Assembly (NCBI GenBank): GCA_013816645.1
Contig: JACDEC010000034.1
Span: 1-13,408 of the forward strand
Direction: 5' to 3'
From: Planctomycetota bacterium
GTDB taxonomy: Bacteria; Planctomycetota; UBA11346
DNA: 13,408 nucleotides
Below the pieces are notes generated by a model that worked only from the letters and a program-made list of their open reading frames with translations, did not search any database and had not been told where the DNA came from. This document shows positions 6,054 through 13,408 of this stretch, one piece after another. The translations under genes and the position numbers were made by a program. Within the stretch, counting starts at the first letter, position 1. Every line of letters begins with the position of its first letter.

Positions 6054-7367
6054 TCAGCGCGCAGGATCGGCGGGCGCGTCGACCAGCACCGAGCGGATCT
6101 CGGCCTCGGCGCAGAGCTGGCCATCGACCGTCACCCGCGCCAGGCAGGCCGCCATGCGGCTGCGGAAGCGCAGCGCCTCGACCTCGATGCGCATCTGGTC
6201 GCCGGGATGGATGGCGCGGCGGAACTTCACCTTGTCCATCGACATGAAGTAGGGGATGCGCCCGCGGTTCTCGGGCGCGGTCATCAGCAGGATCGCGCCG
6301 GTCTGGGCCATGGCTTCGACCTGCAGCACGCCGGGCATCACCGGGTTGCCGGGGAAGTGGCCCTGGAAGTACGGTTCGTTGATGGTGACGTTCTTGATCG
6401 CGGTGATGCGCTTGCCCTCTTCCCAGTCGAGCACGCGATCGACCATCAGCAGGGGATAGCGGTGCGGCAGCAGGTCGAGGATGCGCGAGATGTCGAAGAC
6501 GAATCGCGGTTTGCTCGCGCGCTCGATGCGGCGGTTGAGCTCCTGCACCAGCAGCATGTTCTGCGCGTGGCCGCTGCGCACGGCGATGATGTGCGCGTTG
6601 ATGCGGCGGGTCGCCAGGGCGAGGTCGCCGATCAGGTCGAGCACCTTGTGGCGCGCCGCCTCGTCCTTGAAGCGCAGCTCGTTGTCGATGATCCGCGTCC
6701 CGTCCCACACGCAGGTGTTCTGGTAGGTCGCGCCCTTGCCCAGGCCGAGGGCGCGCAGGCCCGCGACCTCCTTGGCGGTGCAGAAGGTGCGCGCCGGCGC
6801 GATCTGCGTGAAGAAGGTGTCCTCGGTGAGCTCGAGCTCGACCATCTGCGGGCCGTCGAGCGCGCCGCCGTGGTCATCGAGGGTGTAGGTGATGCGCAGC
6901 CCGTCCTTGTAGGGCAGGGCGATGATCGAGGCCTTGCCGTCGTCGATGGTCACCGCCTCGGTGAGCTCGAAGGACTGGCGGGCCGTCGCCTGCTCGACGG
7001 TCCCGGCGCTGCGCAGCGCCTTGCCGAACTCGAGCGCAGAGCCGTCGAGGCCGGGCAGTTCGACGGCGTCGAGTTCGACGATCAGGTTGTCGATGCCCAG
7101 GCTGGTGGCGGCGGCGAGCAGGTGTTCGGTGGTGTGCACCTCGACGTCGCGCCCGTCGACGCGGTCGGCCAACGCGGTCCGGCGCTGGCGCTGGCAGAGC
7201 AGCGAGGGATGCGCGGTCAGCGACGGACGCCCCGGCAGGTCGGTGCGCACGAAGACCATGCCAGAGTCCGGCGGCGCCGGCTTGAACACCAGGGAGCACG
7301 GCTCGCCGGAGTGCAGGCCGATGCCGGCGACGCGGGCTTCGCGGGCGATGGTGCGCTGCGCGGTCAT
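6054..7367 (-). CDS. lpxC/fabZ: Bifunctional UDP-3-O-acyl-GlcNAc deacetylase / 3-hydroxyacyl-ACP dehydratase
   Basis: 437-residue fusion of two cytosolic enzymes. Residues 1 to about 285 are LpxC, the zinc deacetylase that commits to lipid A synthesis: HTTEH (H78, H82), RHKVLDLIGD (H240, D244 as zinc ligands with H82), and GHAQN (H267). Residues about 290-437 are FabZ, which dehydrates 3-hydroxyacyl-ACP: LLPHRYPLLMVDRV (H302), GHFPGNPVMPGVLQVEAMAQ (H337, E351). The linker is only a few residues. Both active sites look intact. ATG at 7367 sits at the expected LpxC N-terminus; no Shine-Dalgarno is visible and the gap to lpxD is 31 nt. Such fusions are known in Bacteroidota, Chlorobiota and PVC bacteria. 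It is last in the operon; lpxA, often next in these groups, is absent. Confidence 0.96.
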   Translation of the reverse strand: MTAQRTIAREARVAGIGLHSGEPCSLVFKPAPPDSGMVFVRTDLPGRPSLTAHPSLLCQRQRRTALADRVDGRDVEVHTTEHLLAAATSLGIDNLIVELDAVELPGLDGSALEFGKALRSAGTVEQATARQSFELTEAVTIDDGKASIIALPYKDGLRITYTLDDHGGALDGPQMVELELTEDTFFTQIAPARTFCTAKEVAGLRALGLGKGATYQNTCVWDGTRIIDNELRFKDEAARHKVLDLIGDLALATRRINAHIIAVRSGHAQNMLLVQELNRRIERASKPRFVFDISRILDLLPHRYPLLMVDRVLDWEEGKRITAIKNVTINEPYFQGHFPGNPVMPGVLQVEAMAQTGAILLMTAPENRGRIPYFMSMDKVKFRRAIHPGDQMRIEVEALRFRSRMAACLARVTVDGQLCAEAEIRSVLVDAPADPAR

Positions 7368-7398
7368 GGGATGCGTGCGGCGTTCGGAGCGGACGGAT

Positions 7399-8451
<1,053 letters not shown>

Positions 8452-8461
8452 GGCCACCGGC

Positions 8462-9157
8462 TCACGGGGTCCCGGGCGCCGCCGGATCGGCGACGACCGG
8501 CGCCGTCGGCGTGCTCAGCGCGGGAGCGGGCGCGGCGGTGTCCGCGTCCGGCTTCGGCGTGGCCAGCGCGGCTTCACCGCCGTCGGCGGCGAAGCGGGCA
8601 TTGAGGTAGGCCAGGAACGGCTCGGTGATGTCCAGGCTGTCGTCGTAGTAGAGCAGGGCCTGCTGGCCCAGCTGGTTGAGCATGTCCTGCAGCGGCGCGG
8701 CATGCAGGCGCGCCTGCGGCGCCAGGTGGACGAGCTTGAGGCCGCGGTCGACGCAGAAGGTCTTGAGGTGGGCGCGCACCTGCTCGTAGCAGTCGGCGAG
8801 CAGCAGGCCCTGTTGGCGTTCGATGCCCGAACGGGTGTTCTCGAGGAACAGCTTGCGGCGCGTGCGCAGCACCTCGAGCTCCTCCTGCACCTTGCGGTAG
8901 TCGGCATTGGTCTTCGGCATCAGGTCGAGGCGGCCCTTGAGGTCCTTCTCCTGCTTCTCGAGGTCGTCGAGCCGCGTTTCGGCTTCGGCGCCGTCCTTCT
9001 TGATCTTCTCCATGCGGGTGGTGAAGAGCTGGGCGTTGTTGATCACCGCCTCGAGGTTCACCACCGCGATCGGTCCCACCGGCCCGGTCGGCGCCTTCAC
9101 TTCCGCGGACACGGCGCACGCGACAGACAGGATCAGGACGATGAGGGTCAGACGCAT
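8462..9157 (-). CDS. skp: OmpH/Skp-family periplasmic chaperone
   Basis: 231 residues, longer than E. coli Skp (161). A signal peptide MRLTLIVLILSVACAVSA is followed by IAVVNLEAVINNAQLF, the OmpH family beginning. Residues about 40-130 are strongly charged and heptad-like (KIKKDGAEAETRLDDLEKQE and onward), matching the coiled-coil arms that hold unfolded outer-membrane proteins. The later LYYDDSLDITEPFLAYLN segment is the conserved base strand and helix. The tail (about 195-231) is rich in Ala, Pro and Thr and probably disordered. Placement right after bamA is the classic arrangement. ATG at 9157 starts the signal peptide; GAGAAG about 5 nt upstream is a weak ribosome site. A possible private promoter lies upstream. 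Confidence 0.92.
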   Translation of the reverse strand: MRLTLIVLILSVACAVSAEVKAPTGPVGPIAVVNLEAVINNAQLFTTRMEKIKKDGAEAETRLDDLEKQEKDLKGRLDLMPKTNADYRKVQEELEVLRTRRKLFLENTRSGIERQQGLLLADCYEQVRAHLKTFCVDRGLKLVHLAPQARLHAAPLQDMLNQLGQQALLYYDDSLDITEPFLAYLNARFAADGGEAALATPKPDADTAAPAPALSTPTAPVVADPAAPGTP

Positions 9158-9304
9158 ACGGGCTTCTCGCAGGGGAGGGGTGAGCGTAGATCGGACCCCC
9201 ACGTGGTCACGCGGTTTGTTGGGCGAAACGCCCTCCGCGCGGCCCATGCCGCCGTCGCGCCGGGCTGCGAGCTCCGCCGACCCGGCCGGTGGCCGGCCGC
9301 ACCA
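9158..9304 (-). other. bamA-skp intergenic gap with GC-rich hairpin
   Basis: This 147-nt gap is unusually long for the otherwise tight operon. Directly after the bamA stop a 7-bp perfect inverted repeat CGGCCGG-tgg-CCGGCCG (9283-9299) forms a strong hairpin. No T-run follows on the minus strand, so it is not a standard intrinsic terminator; it could stabilise the upstream mRNA or attenuate read-through. Confidence 0.5.
9183..9210 (-). promoter_or_regulatory. Candidate internal promoter for skp-lpxD-lpxC/fabZ
   Basis: On the minus strand GTGACC (9210-9205), a 16-nt spacer, then TACGCT (9188-9183). The -35 keeps TGAC and the -10 keeps TA...T. Transcription would start near 9176, about 19 nt before the skp ATG. 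An 8-bp palindrome CCACGTGG (9199-9206) overlaps the -35/spacer and a small hairpin GGGCG-aaa-CGCCC (9221-9233) lies just upstream. Found by eye. Confidence 0.35.
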
Positions 9305-11716
9305 TCAATACGAGAAGAACCCCAGCGCGAAGTGGATCTGATTGTCCGCTTCTTCTTCCTCGGCGTCGAGCAGCCAGGCGAAGTCCAGGGCCACCGGCAG
9401 CTGCACCGGGAAGCGGATGCCGAAGCCGACCGCGGTGCGCAGGTCGTTGAGGCTCACCGATTCGTCCTCGCCCCAGACGTTGCCGACGTCGCTGAACAAG
9501 ACGAGGCGGATCTTGTCGTTCTCGCCCTGCAACGGGATCACCAGTTCGGCGCTGGCCAGCGAATCGGTGGTGCCGCCGGTGCGCGCGCGCAGGGCGTTGG
9601 CGTTGATCGCATAGGGCGACAGGCGACCGGACTCGAAGCCGCGGTGCCGAGGCGATGGTCCGCCGCCGTAGTAGCGATCGTAGAAGGGCACGTCATCGGT
9701 GTCGCCGAAGGCGCCCATCTCCTGCCAACGTTCGCTGAGGTGGAGCACGATGCTGCCGCCCAGCGCCATGGTGTAGAGCGGGATGAACGCGTCGCCCTTC
9801 GCGCTCCATTCGTAGTAATCGGCGCTGCTGCTGAGCGGGCCGCCGGTCACCGCCTCGCTGGTGCTCAGCCGGAAGCCGGCAGTGGGCAGGCGCGGATGGT
9901 CGAGCCGGTCGTAGCTCTGGCGCAGGCTGAGGGTGTTGAGGTAGTAGTCGCCTTCGCCGACCAGCGCGTCGTCGGTGGCGTCGTCGTCGACCTCGTCGAT
10001 CTGCAAGTCTGTGTAGGTGTAGCCGAGGTTGAGCTTGAGGTCGCCGTCGAGGAAGCTGCGACCGATCGACACCGACGGCGAGGTGCGCAGCTCGTCCCAG
10101 TCGAGCCGGCTCGAGTCGCTGCGATTGAAGGACACCGACAAGCTGTACGGGCCATCGAGCAGGTGCGGGTTGGTCCACGAAATGCCGGTGCTGGTGCGTT
10201 CCTCGCTCGCCGAGGCGTTGAGGTCGAGCACGTGCCCGGCGCCGCGCCAGCCGGAGAAGGTCAGCGCCTTGAACAGGTCGAAGTTGCGCTCCTGGTAGCC
10301 GAGTTCGCCGAACACGCCGAACGCCGAGCTGTAGCCGACCTGGAAGCGGAACTGCCCGGTCGAATCCTCCTCGAGATCGACGACCAGGTCGACGTGACCG
10401 GGCCGATCGTCGTCGAAGCGCGGGCTCAGGCGCGGTGCGGCGGGCGGCTGGCTCTTGAACAGGCCGGTGTTGACCAGGGTGCGCTTGGACCGGTCGACAT
10501 CGTCCTCGTTCCAGCGCGCGCCGGGGTGGACGCGCAGGGCGCGGCGCGCCACCGCGTCCTTGGTGCGGTAGTTGCCGTGGATGTCGACGCGGTCGAGGGT
10601 GTAGAGATCGCCCTCGAAGGCGTGCAGGGTCAGGTGGACCTTGTGCTCGGTGGTGTCGGGTCGGCGGTCGATGCGCAGGTTGGCGCGCGCGTAGCCGAGG
10701 TTGCGGATCACCCGCTGGGCCTTCTCGACCGCGCCCTCGATGTCCTTGCGGCGGTAGATGGCGCCGTCGGGCAGGGCGAATGCGGCGCGCAGCTCGGCTT
10801 CGCTGGCCACGGTGTTGCCGACGAAGCTGACGCTGCCGAGATACCAGAGGTCCCCGGCGGTGATCGGGAAAGTCAGGACCACCCGATCGTCGAAGGCGCC
10901 GTCGGGAGCCAACGCCGGTCCGTGGCGGCGGCGGTCCTCGTGCGGGCGGACGTAATCGAAGCGATCGCGGGAGGAGGTGCCGACCGCCGCGTCCAGCCAA
11001 CCCAGGTCCTGCAGCGTGCGCGCCACCGCCTGCTCGTCGAGCTCGACCATCTCGGGCTGGTAGGGCCGGTTCGGCTGGTTGATCAGCGCGGCGGTGACGG
11101 TGCGCGGCAGGACCGCGGCGGGCAGTCCTTCGTAGCGCACGGTGCCGACGTCGATCTCGCGCCCGCGCTCGATGTTGAAGATCACGGTGGCGATGCCCTC
11201 GACCGTCGGCGTCTCGACCGTCACCCGGGCATCGAGATTGCCCTTCTCCTCGTGGAAATAGCGCTCGAGCGCCATCCGGTCGTTCTCGAGCACCAGCGGA
11301 TTGAGGTAATCGCCGGGCTTGCTGCGGATCTTGTCCTCGAGCCCCGAGCGCTGGAAGTAGTTGAGCCCCGCGAAGCGAACCGCGCCGATGTACTGCAGTT
11401 CGACCAGCTTGAAGACCACGACCACGCGGCGGCGGTCCCCGGGATCGGCGATCTGCGCGGCCTCGATGCGGGTGAACGGGCCCAGGGCTTCGAGGGCGCG
11501 AACGTCGTCGGCCAGGGCCAGGAGATCGAGCGCGTCGCCGACGCGGGTGGTGAGCAGGAAGCGGACGCGATCCTCGGAGACCCGCGGCGCGCCGCCGACC
11601 GCGGCCGGGGTGATCTCGACGCGGATCTCGCTGACGATCGGGCGCTCCTCGGCGGCCTGGAGCGACACGCACACGACCGCGCTGGCCAAGCCCGCGAGCA
11701 GGGGAACGATCCTCAC
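9305..11716 (-). CDS. bamA: Outer membrane protein assembly factor BamA
   Basis: 803 residues from GTG 11716. BamA folds and inserts beta-barrel proteins into the outer membrane. A signal peptide (MRIVPLLAGLASAVVCVSLQA) is followed by five POTRA-like units with starts near PIVSEIRVEIT, QYIGAVRFAGLNYF, EIDVGTVRYEGLP, WYLGSVSFVGNT and YTLDRVDIHGNY, each with the helix-helix-strand pattern. From about residue 435 the sequence alternates as in a 16-strand barrel. The loop-6 motif is HRGF (in PSPRHRGFESG) where V/IRGF or Y is usual; the key Arg is kept. The last residues FALGFFSY end in an aromatic beta-signal. An ATG at 11782 would add 22 non-signal residues and lies upstream of the likely -10, so GTG 11716 with AGGTGG just upstream is preferred. 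Confidence 0.96.
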   Translation of the reverse strand: MRIVPLLAGLASAVVCVSLQAAEERPIVSEIRVEITPAAVGGAPRVSEDRVRFLLTTRVGDALDLLALADDVRALEALGPFTRIEAAQIADPGDRRRVVVVFKLVELQYIGAVRFAGLNYFQRSGLEDKIRSKPGDYLNPLVLENDRMALERYFHEEKGNLDARVTVETPTVEGIATVIFNIERGREIDVGTVRYEGLPAAVLPRTVTAALINQPNRPYQPEMVELDEQAVARTLQDLGWLDAAVGTSSRDRFDYVRPHEDRRRHGPALAPDGAFDDRVVLTFPITAGDLWYLGSVSFVGNTVASEAELRAAFALPDGAIYRRKDIEGAVEKAQRVIRNLGYARANLRIDRRPDTTEHKVHLTLHAFEGDLYTLDRVDIHGNYRTKDAVARRALRVHPGARWNEDDVDRSKRTLVNTGLFKSQPPAAPRLSPRFDDDRPGHVDLVVDLEEDSTGQFRFQVGYSSAFGVFGELGYQERNFDLFKALTFSGWRGAGHVLDLNASASEERTSTGISWTNPHLLDGPYSLSVSFNRSDSSRLDWDELRTSPSVSIGRSFLDGDLKLNLGYTYTDLQIDEVDDDATDDALVGEGDYYLNTLSLRQSYDRLDHPRLPTAGFRLSTSEAVTGGPLSSSADYYEWSAKGDAFIPLYTMALGGSIVLHLSERWQEMGAFGDTDDVPFYDRYYGGGPSPRHRGFESGRLSPYAINANALRARTGGTTDSLASAELVIPLQGENDKIRLVLFSDVGNVWGEDESVSLNDLRTAVGFGIRFPVQLPVALDFAWLLDAEEEEADNQIHFALGFFSY

Positions 11717-11739
11717 CAGGCCACCTGAACCACCGGCTT

Positions 11740-11749
11740 CTCCGCGGAG
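11740..11749. promoter_or_regulatory. 10-bp palindrome in the bamA leader
   Basis: CTCCGCGGAG is a perfect palindrome located at the expected bamA transcription start, between the candidate -10 and the GTG start. It could be an operator half-site pair or a chance GC-rich palindrome. Confidence 0.3.
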
Positions 11750-11755
11750 GGGCAC

Positions 11756-11782
11756 AGGATAGGGCGGACGCCCAGGGGGCAA
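11756..11782 (-). promoter_or_regulatory. Candidate bamA operon promoter
   Basis: On the minus strand TATCCT (11761-11756) is the best -10 in the gap, with TTGCCC (11782-11777) as a possible -35 at the short spacing of 15 nt. The start would fall near 11749, about 33 nt before GTG 11716. The -35 side is embedded in a C-run that is the complement of the G-quadruplex motif. No clear sigma-E type site was recognised. Confidence 0.35.
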
Positions 11783-11801
11783 GGAGGGGAAGGGGGTGGG
11801 G
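11775..11801 (+). other. G-quadruplex motif in the bamA/oppF divergent region
   Basis: Four guanine runs of four to five (GGGGG at 11775-11779, GGGG at 11786-11789, GGGGG at 11792-11796, GGGG at 11798-11801) separated by loops of 6, 2 and 1 nt. This satisfies a strict four-tetrad quadruplex pattern on the plus strand, which is the template strand for bamA. It overlaps the presumed bamA -35 region. Folding is inferred from pattern only. Confidence 0.7.
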
Positions 11802-11911
11802 AGTCGATGGAAGGTGCGGGGGCCCTGGGTTCTGGGAAGCGCACCAGCGCCGACGCATCCGCACGCCGCACCACCTCGACCCGTTCACCCTTTATCCCCT
11901 GCGCTGCGGCC

Positions 11912-11917
11912 TACCGT
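11912..11917 (+). promoter_or_regulatory. Candidate -10 element before the OppF-type gene
   Basis: TACCGT ends 6 nt before the ATG at 11924, placing the likely transcript start at the ATG itself, the layout of a leaderless mRNA. An AT-richer stretch (tttatc, 11891-11896) is 15 nt upstream and could act as a weak -35. No Shine-Dalgarno site is present, which agrees with leaderless translation. Confidence 0.35.
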
Positions 11918-11923
11918 GCGCGC

Positions 11924-12940
11924 ATGGCCGAAGCCGAGCCGCTGCTGCGCGTGCGTGATCTGCGCAAGCTGTTCCCGATCCGCCGCGGGCTGCTCGGCCG
12001 GGCGGTCGGTCACGTGCGCGCGGTCGATGGCGTGGACCTCGACATCGCCGCTGGCGAAGCCCTCGGCCTGGTCGGCGAATCCGGCTGCGGCAAGACCACG
12101 GCCGGACGTTGCATCCTGCGGCTCATCGAGCCGACCGCGGGCAGCGTGCGCTTCGCCGGCCAGGAGCTGACCACGCTCGCCCCCGCGGCGCTGCGCCGGC
12201 TGCGGCCGCAGCTGCAGACGGTCTTCCAGGATCCCTATGGCAGCCTCAATCCGCGCCTGACGGTCGGCCAGATCCTCACCGAGCCGATGGTCGTGCACGG
12301 CGTCGCCGATGCCGCCGCCGCGCGGACCCGCGCCAGCGGGCTGCTCGAACGGGTCGGCCTGCGCGGCGAGCACCTCGACCTCTATCCCCACCAGTTCTCG
12401 GGCGGTCAGCGCCAGCGCGTCGGCATCGCCCGCGCGCTCGCGCTCTCCCCGCGCCTGATCGTCTGCGACGAACCCGTGTCGGCGCTCGACGTGTCGGTGC
12501 AGGCCCAGGTGCTCAACCTGCTCACCGACCTCCAGCGCGACCTCGGCATCGCCTACCTGTTCATCTCCCACGATCTCGCGGTGGTCGCCCACCTCTGCGC
12601 GCGGGTCGCGGTCATGTACCTCGGCGAGATCGTCGAGATCGGACCGGTCGAGCGGATCTACGCCCATCCCCTGCATCCCTACACCCAGGCCCTGCTCTCC
12701 GCCGTGCCGGGCATCGCCGGCGCCGGCCGCGCCAAGCGCATCATCCTCGAAGGCGATCCGCCGAGTCCGCTGCGGCCGAGCTCGGCCGAACGCTTCGTGC
12801 GCCGCTTCCCCAAGCATGCCGCGGCGTTCACCGGCGGGGCGATCGCGCTGCGCGAAGCAGCCCCCGGTCATCTCGTGCGCTGCGCGCGCCTCGACGCGCT
12901 CGAGGAGCTCGCGGCGCGCGGCGAGGCCGCGTGGGCGTGA
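11924..12940 (+). CDS. Oligopeptide/dipeptide ABC transporter ATPase (OppF/DppF type)
   Basis: 338 residues. Motifs in order: Walker A GESGCGKTT (51-59), Q-loop TVFQDPYGSLNPR (Q102), signature FSGGQRQR (158-165), Walker B LIVCDEP (D182, E183), D-loop SALDVSVQAQ, H-loop FISHD (H216), then the family-specific HPYTQALLSAVP and KRIILEGDPPSPLRP. This is the cytoplasmic ATPase of peptide/nickel-type importers, the member paired with OppD/DppD. The C-terminal region usually has four cysteines; here the first three positions are non-Cys (around E289, F295, F302) and only C320 remains. ATG at 11924 matches the family start; an upstream ATG at 11807 would add 39 unrelated residues. No OppD, permease or binding protein is in view. 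The stop overlaps the next gene by GTGA. Confidence 0.93.
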   Translation: MAEAEPLLRVRDLRKLFPIRRGLLGRAVGHVRAVDGVDLDIAAGEALGLVGESGCGKTTAGRCILRLIEPTAGSVRFAGQELTTLAPAALRRLRPQLQTVFQDPYGSLNPRLTVGQILTEPMVVHGVADAAAARTRASGLLERVGLRGEHLDLYPHQFSGGQRQRVGIARALALSPRLIVCDEPVSALDVSVQAQVLNLLTDLQRDLGIAYLFISHDLAVVAHLCARVAVMYLGEIVEIGPVERIYAHPLHPYTQALLSAVPGIAGAGRAKRIILEGDPPSPLRPSSAERFVRRFPKHAAAFTGGAIALREAAPGHLVRCARLDALEELAARGEAAWA

Positions 12941-13408
12941 GCGGGGAAGAGTCCGGAAGTCCGGAAGTCCGGAAGTCCGGAAGTCCCCCGACCCCCGACC
13001 TCCGACCCTCGGCCCACGACACGAATGTGTTCTACCGGCTGCTGGGCGCGGGCCCAGTCCCGTGGCGTCTGTGGTCGGACGCGGCCAGAGCCGAGGCGGC
13101 GCGACGCGACCTGCCGATCCTGGTGTTCTGCGGCGCCGCGCTCGATCACTGGAGCGCGGCGATGGCCGCCGAGCTGATCGGCGACGCGCAGGCGTGCGCG
13201 ATGATCGACGCGTTGTTCGTGCCGGTGATGGCCGAGCCGTGGGCCGAGCCGGCGTTGGCGGCGAGCGTGCAGCGGGCGCTCGCCCTGATCTGCGACTCCA
13301 GCGGCTGGCCGGCCTGCGCGCTGCTGCTCCCCGATGGTCGCGCCTTCGGTGCCTGCCCATTCCGGCCGCTGCGCGATCGCGACGGTCAGATCGGGCTGGC
13401 GCGCATCC
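12937..13408 (+). CDS. DUF255/thioredoxin-like protein, N-terminal part, degenerate redox motif
   Basis: Partial: 157 residues are visible and the gene continues past the right edge. The product aligns by eye with the N-terminal thioredoxin-like domain of the DUF255 (YyaL/SSP411-like) family: AHDTN (about 26-30) for the usual AHETSPY, GPVPWRLWSDAARAEAARRD for NPVDWYPWGEEA...A, PILVF for PIFLSIG, ALFVPVMAEP for HFV.IKVDREE, SSGWPACALLLPDGRAF for GGWP..VFLTPDG.PF. The family CHWCH is replaced by DHWSA (D70, S73), so the redox pair is absent. The GTG at 12937 overlaps the ATPase stop (GTGA), and the frame is open through the tandem repeat, giving a Ser/Pro/Gly-rich extension of about 25 residues. 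A start at GTG 13027 would remove the conserved HxT part. Function unknown. Confidence 0.72.
   Translation, partial: MSGEESGSPEVRKSGSPPTPDLRPSAHDTNVFYRLLGAGPVPWRLWSDAARAEAARRDLPILVFCGAALDHWSAAMAAELIGDAQACAMIDALFVPVMAEPWAEPALAASVQRALALICDSSGWPACALLLPDGRAFGACPFRPLRDRDGQIGLARI
12951..12986 (+). repeat. 8-bp tandem repeat (gtccggaa) x 4.5
   Basis: Four perfect head-to-tail copies of gtccggaa (12951-12982) and a half copy gtcc (12983-12986), each with the palindrome TCCGGA. It lies at the junction of the ATPase gene and the DUF255-like gene, inside the open frame of the latter if GTG 12937 is the start. A further imperfect cccga/cccccga pattern follows at 12985-13011. Eight is not a multiple of three, so each gain or loss of a unit changes the reading frame. 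Confidence 0.93.

Noticed and set aside
5654..6124. 156-codon minus-strand frame across the tandem repeat, and a longer N-terminus for yqgE reaching 5816
   Set aside because: The frame is made of repeat sequence, changes phase between repeat copies and overlaps the lpxC-fabZ end; the YqgE family start fits ATG 5657.
9283..9299. Intrinsic terminator after bamA
   Set aside because: The hairpin is strong but no T-run follows on the transcribed strand, and the downstream genes belong to the same conserved operon.
11717..11782. ATG 11782 as the bamA start
   Set aside because: It would place 22 polar residues before the signal peptide and lies upstream of the best -10 element; GTG 11716 begins directly at the signal sequence.
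11807..11923. ATG 11807 as the start of the OppF-type ATPase
   Set aside because: The extra 39 residues are low-complexity with no family match and would include the candidate promoter; MAEAEPLLRVRDL fits the family start.
12828..13360. Minus-strand frames over the gtccggaa repeat that read as GLPDFRTS repeats
   Set aside because: The repeat protein pattern is a by-product of the 8-bp DNA repeat; the plus strand there carries recognisable DUF255-like sequence and the ATPase end.

Overview
The window is very GC-rich (roughly 70% by eye) and comes from a diderm, LPS-making bacterium: it carries bamA, a Skp/OmpH chaperone, lpxD and an lpxC-fabZ gene fusion. That fusion and the order bamA-skp-lpxD-lpxC/fabZ are known from Bacteroidota/Chlorobiota and the PVC group (Verrucomicrobiota, Planctomycetota and relatives). 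With this base composition a high-GC PVC or planctomycete-like lineage is my best guess, but the window alone does not settle the phylum. Shine-Dalgarno sites are scarce, and several starts lie just downstream of a TAC[CG][CG]T hexamer.

Layout. (1) 1-318, minus: N-terminus of an MMPL/RND-type exporter that runs off the left edge. (2) 319-582: divergent promoter region. (3) 583-2568, plus: complete thrS, not followed by the common infC-rpmI-rplT neighbours. (4) 5657-2572, minus: a YqgE/AlgH protein, a LysM-domain lipoprotein, a CAP-domain lipoprotein, and an unrecognised lipoprotein whose GTG start overlaps the CAP stop. This cell-envelope cluster converges tail-to-tail on thrS with a 3-nt gap. 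(5) 5658-6053: non-coding, filled by a roughly 145-bp palindrome-rich unit present in two tandem copies. (6) 11716-6054, minus: the outer-membrane biogenesis operon bamA, skp, lpxD, lpxC-fabZ. (7) 11717-11923: divergent promoter region with a strong G-quadruplex motif. (8) 11924-13408, plus: an orphan OppF/DppF-type ATPase, then by a 4-nt GTGA overlap a DUF255/thioredoxin-like protein that runs off the right edge.

How the genes fit together. BamA inserts beta-barrel proteins into the outer membrane, Skp carries them across the periplasm, and LpxD and LpxC-FabZ supply lipid A precursors and 3-hydroxyacyl chains. The operon therefore couples outer-membrane protein assembly to lipid A synthesis. 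The lipoprotein cluster downstream is also directed to the envelope.

Less ordinary points. A 4 x 8-bp tandem repeat (gtccggaa) lies inside the N-terminal coding region of the DUF255-like gene, whose CHWC redox motif is missing. The OppF-type ATPase has lost three of its four C-terminal cysteines and has no transporter partners in view. A structured tandem repeat separates the lpx operon from yqgE. A G-quadruplex motif sits on the bamA promoter.
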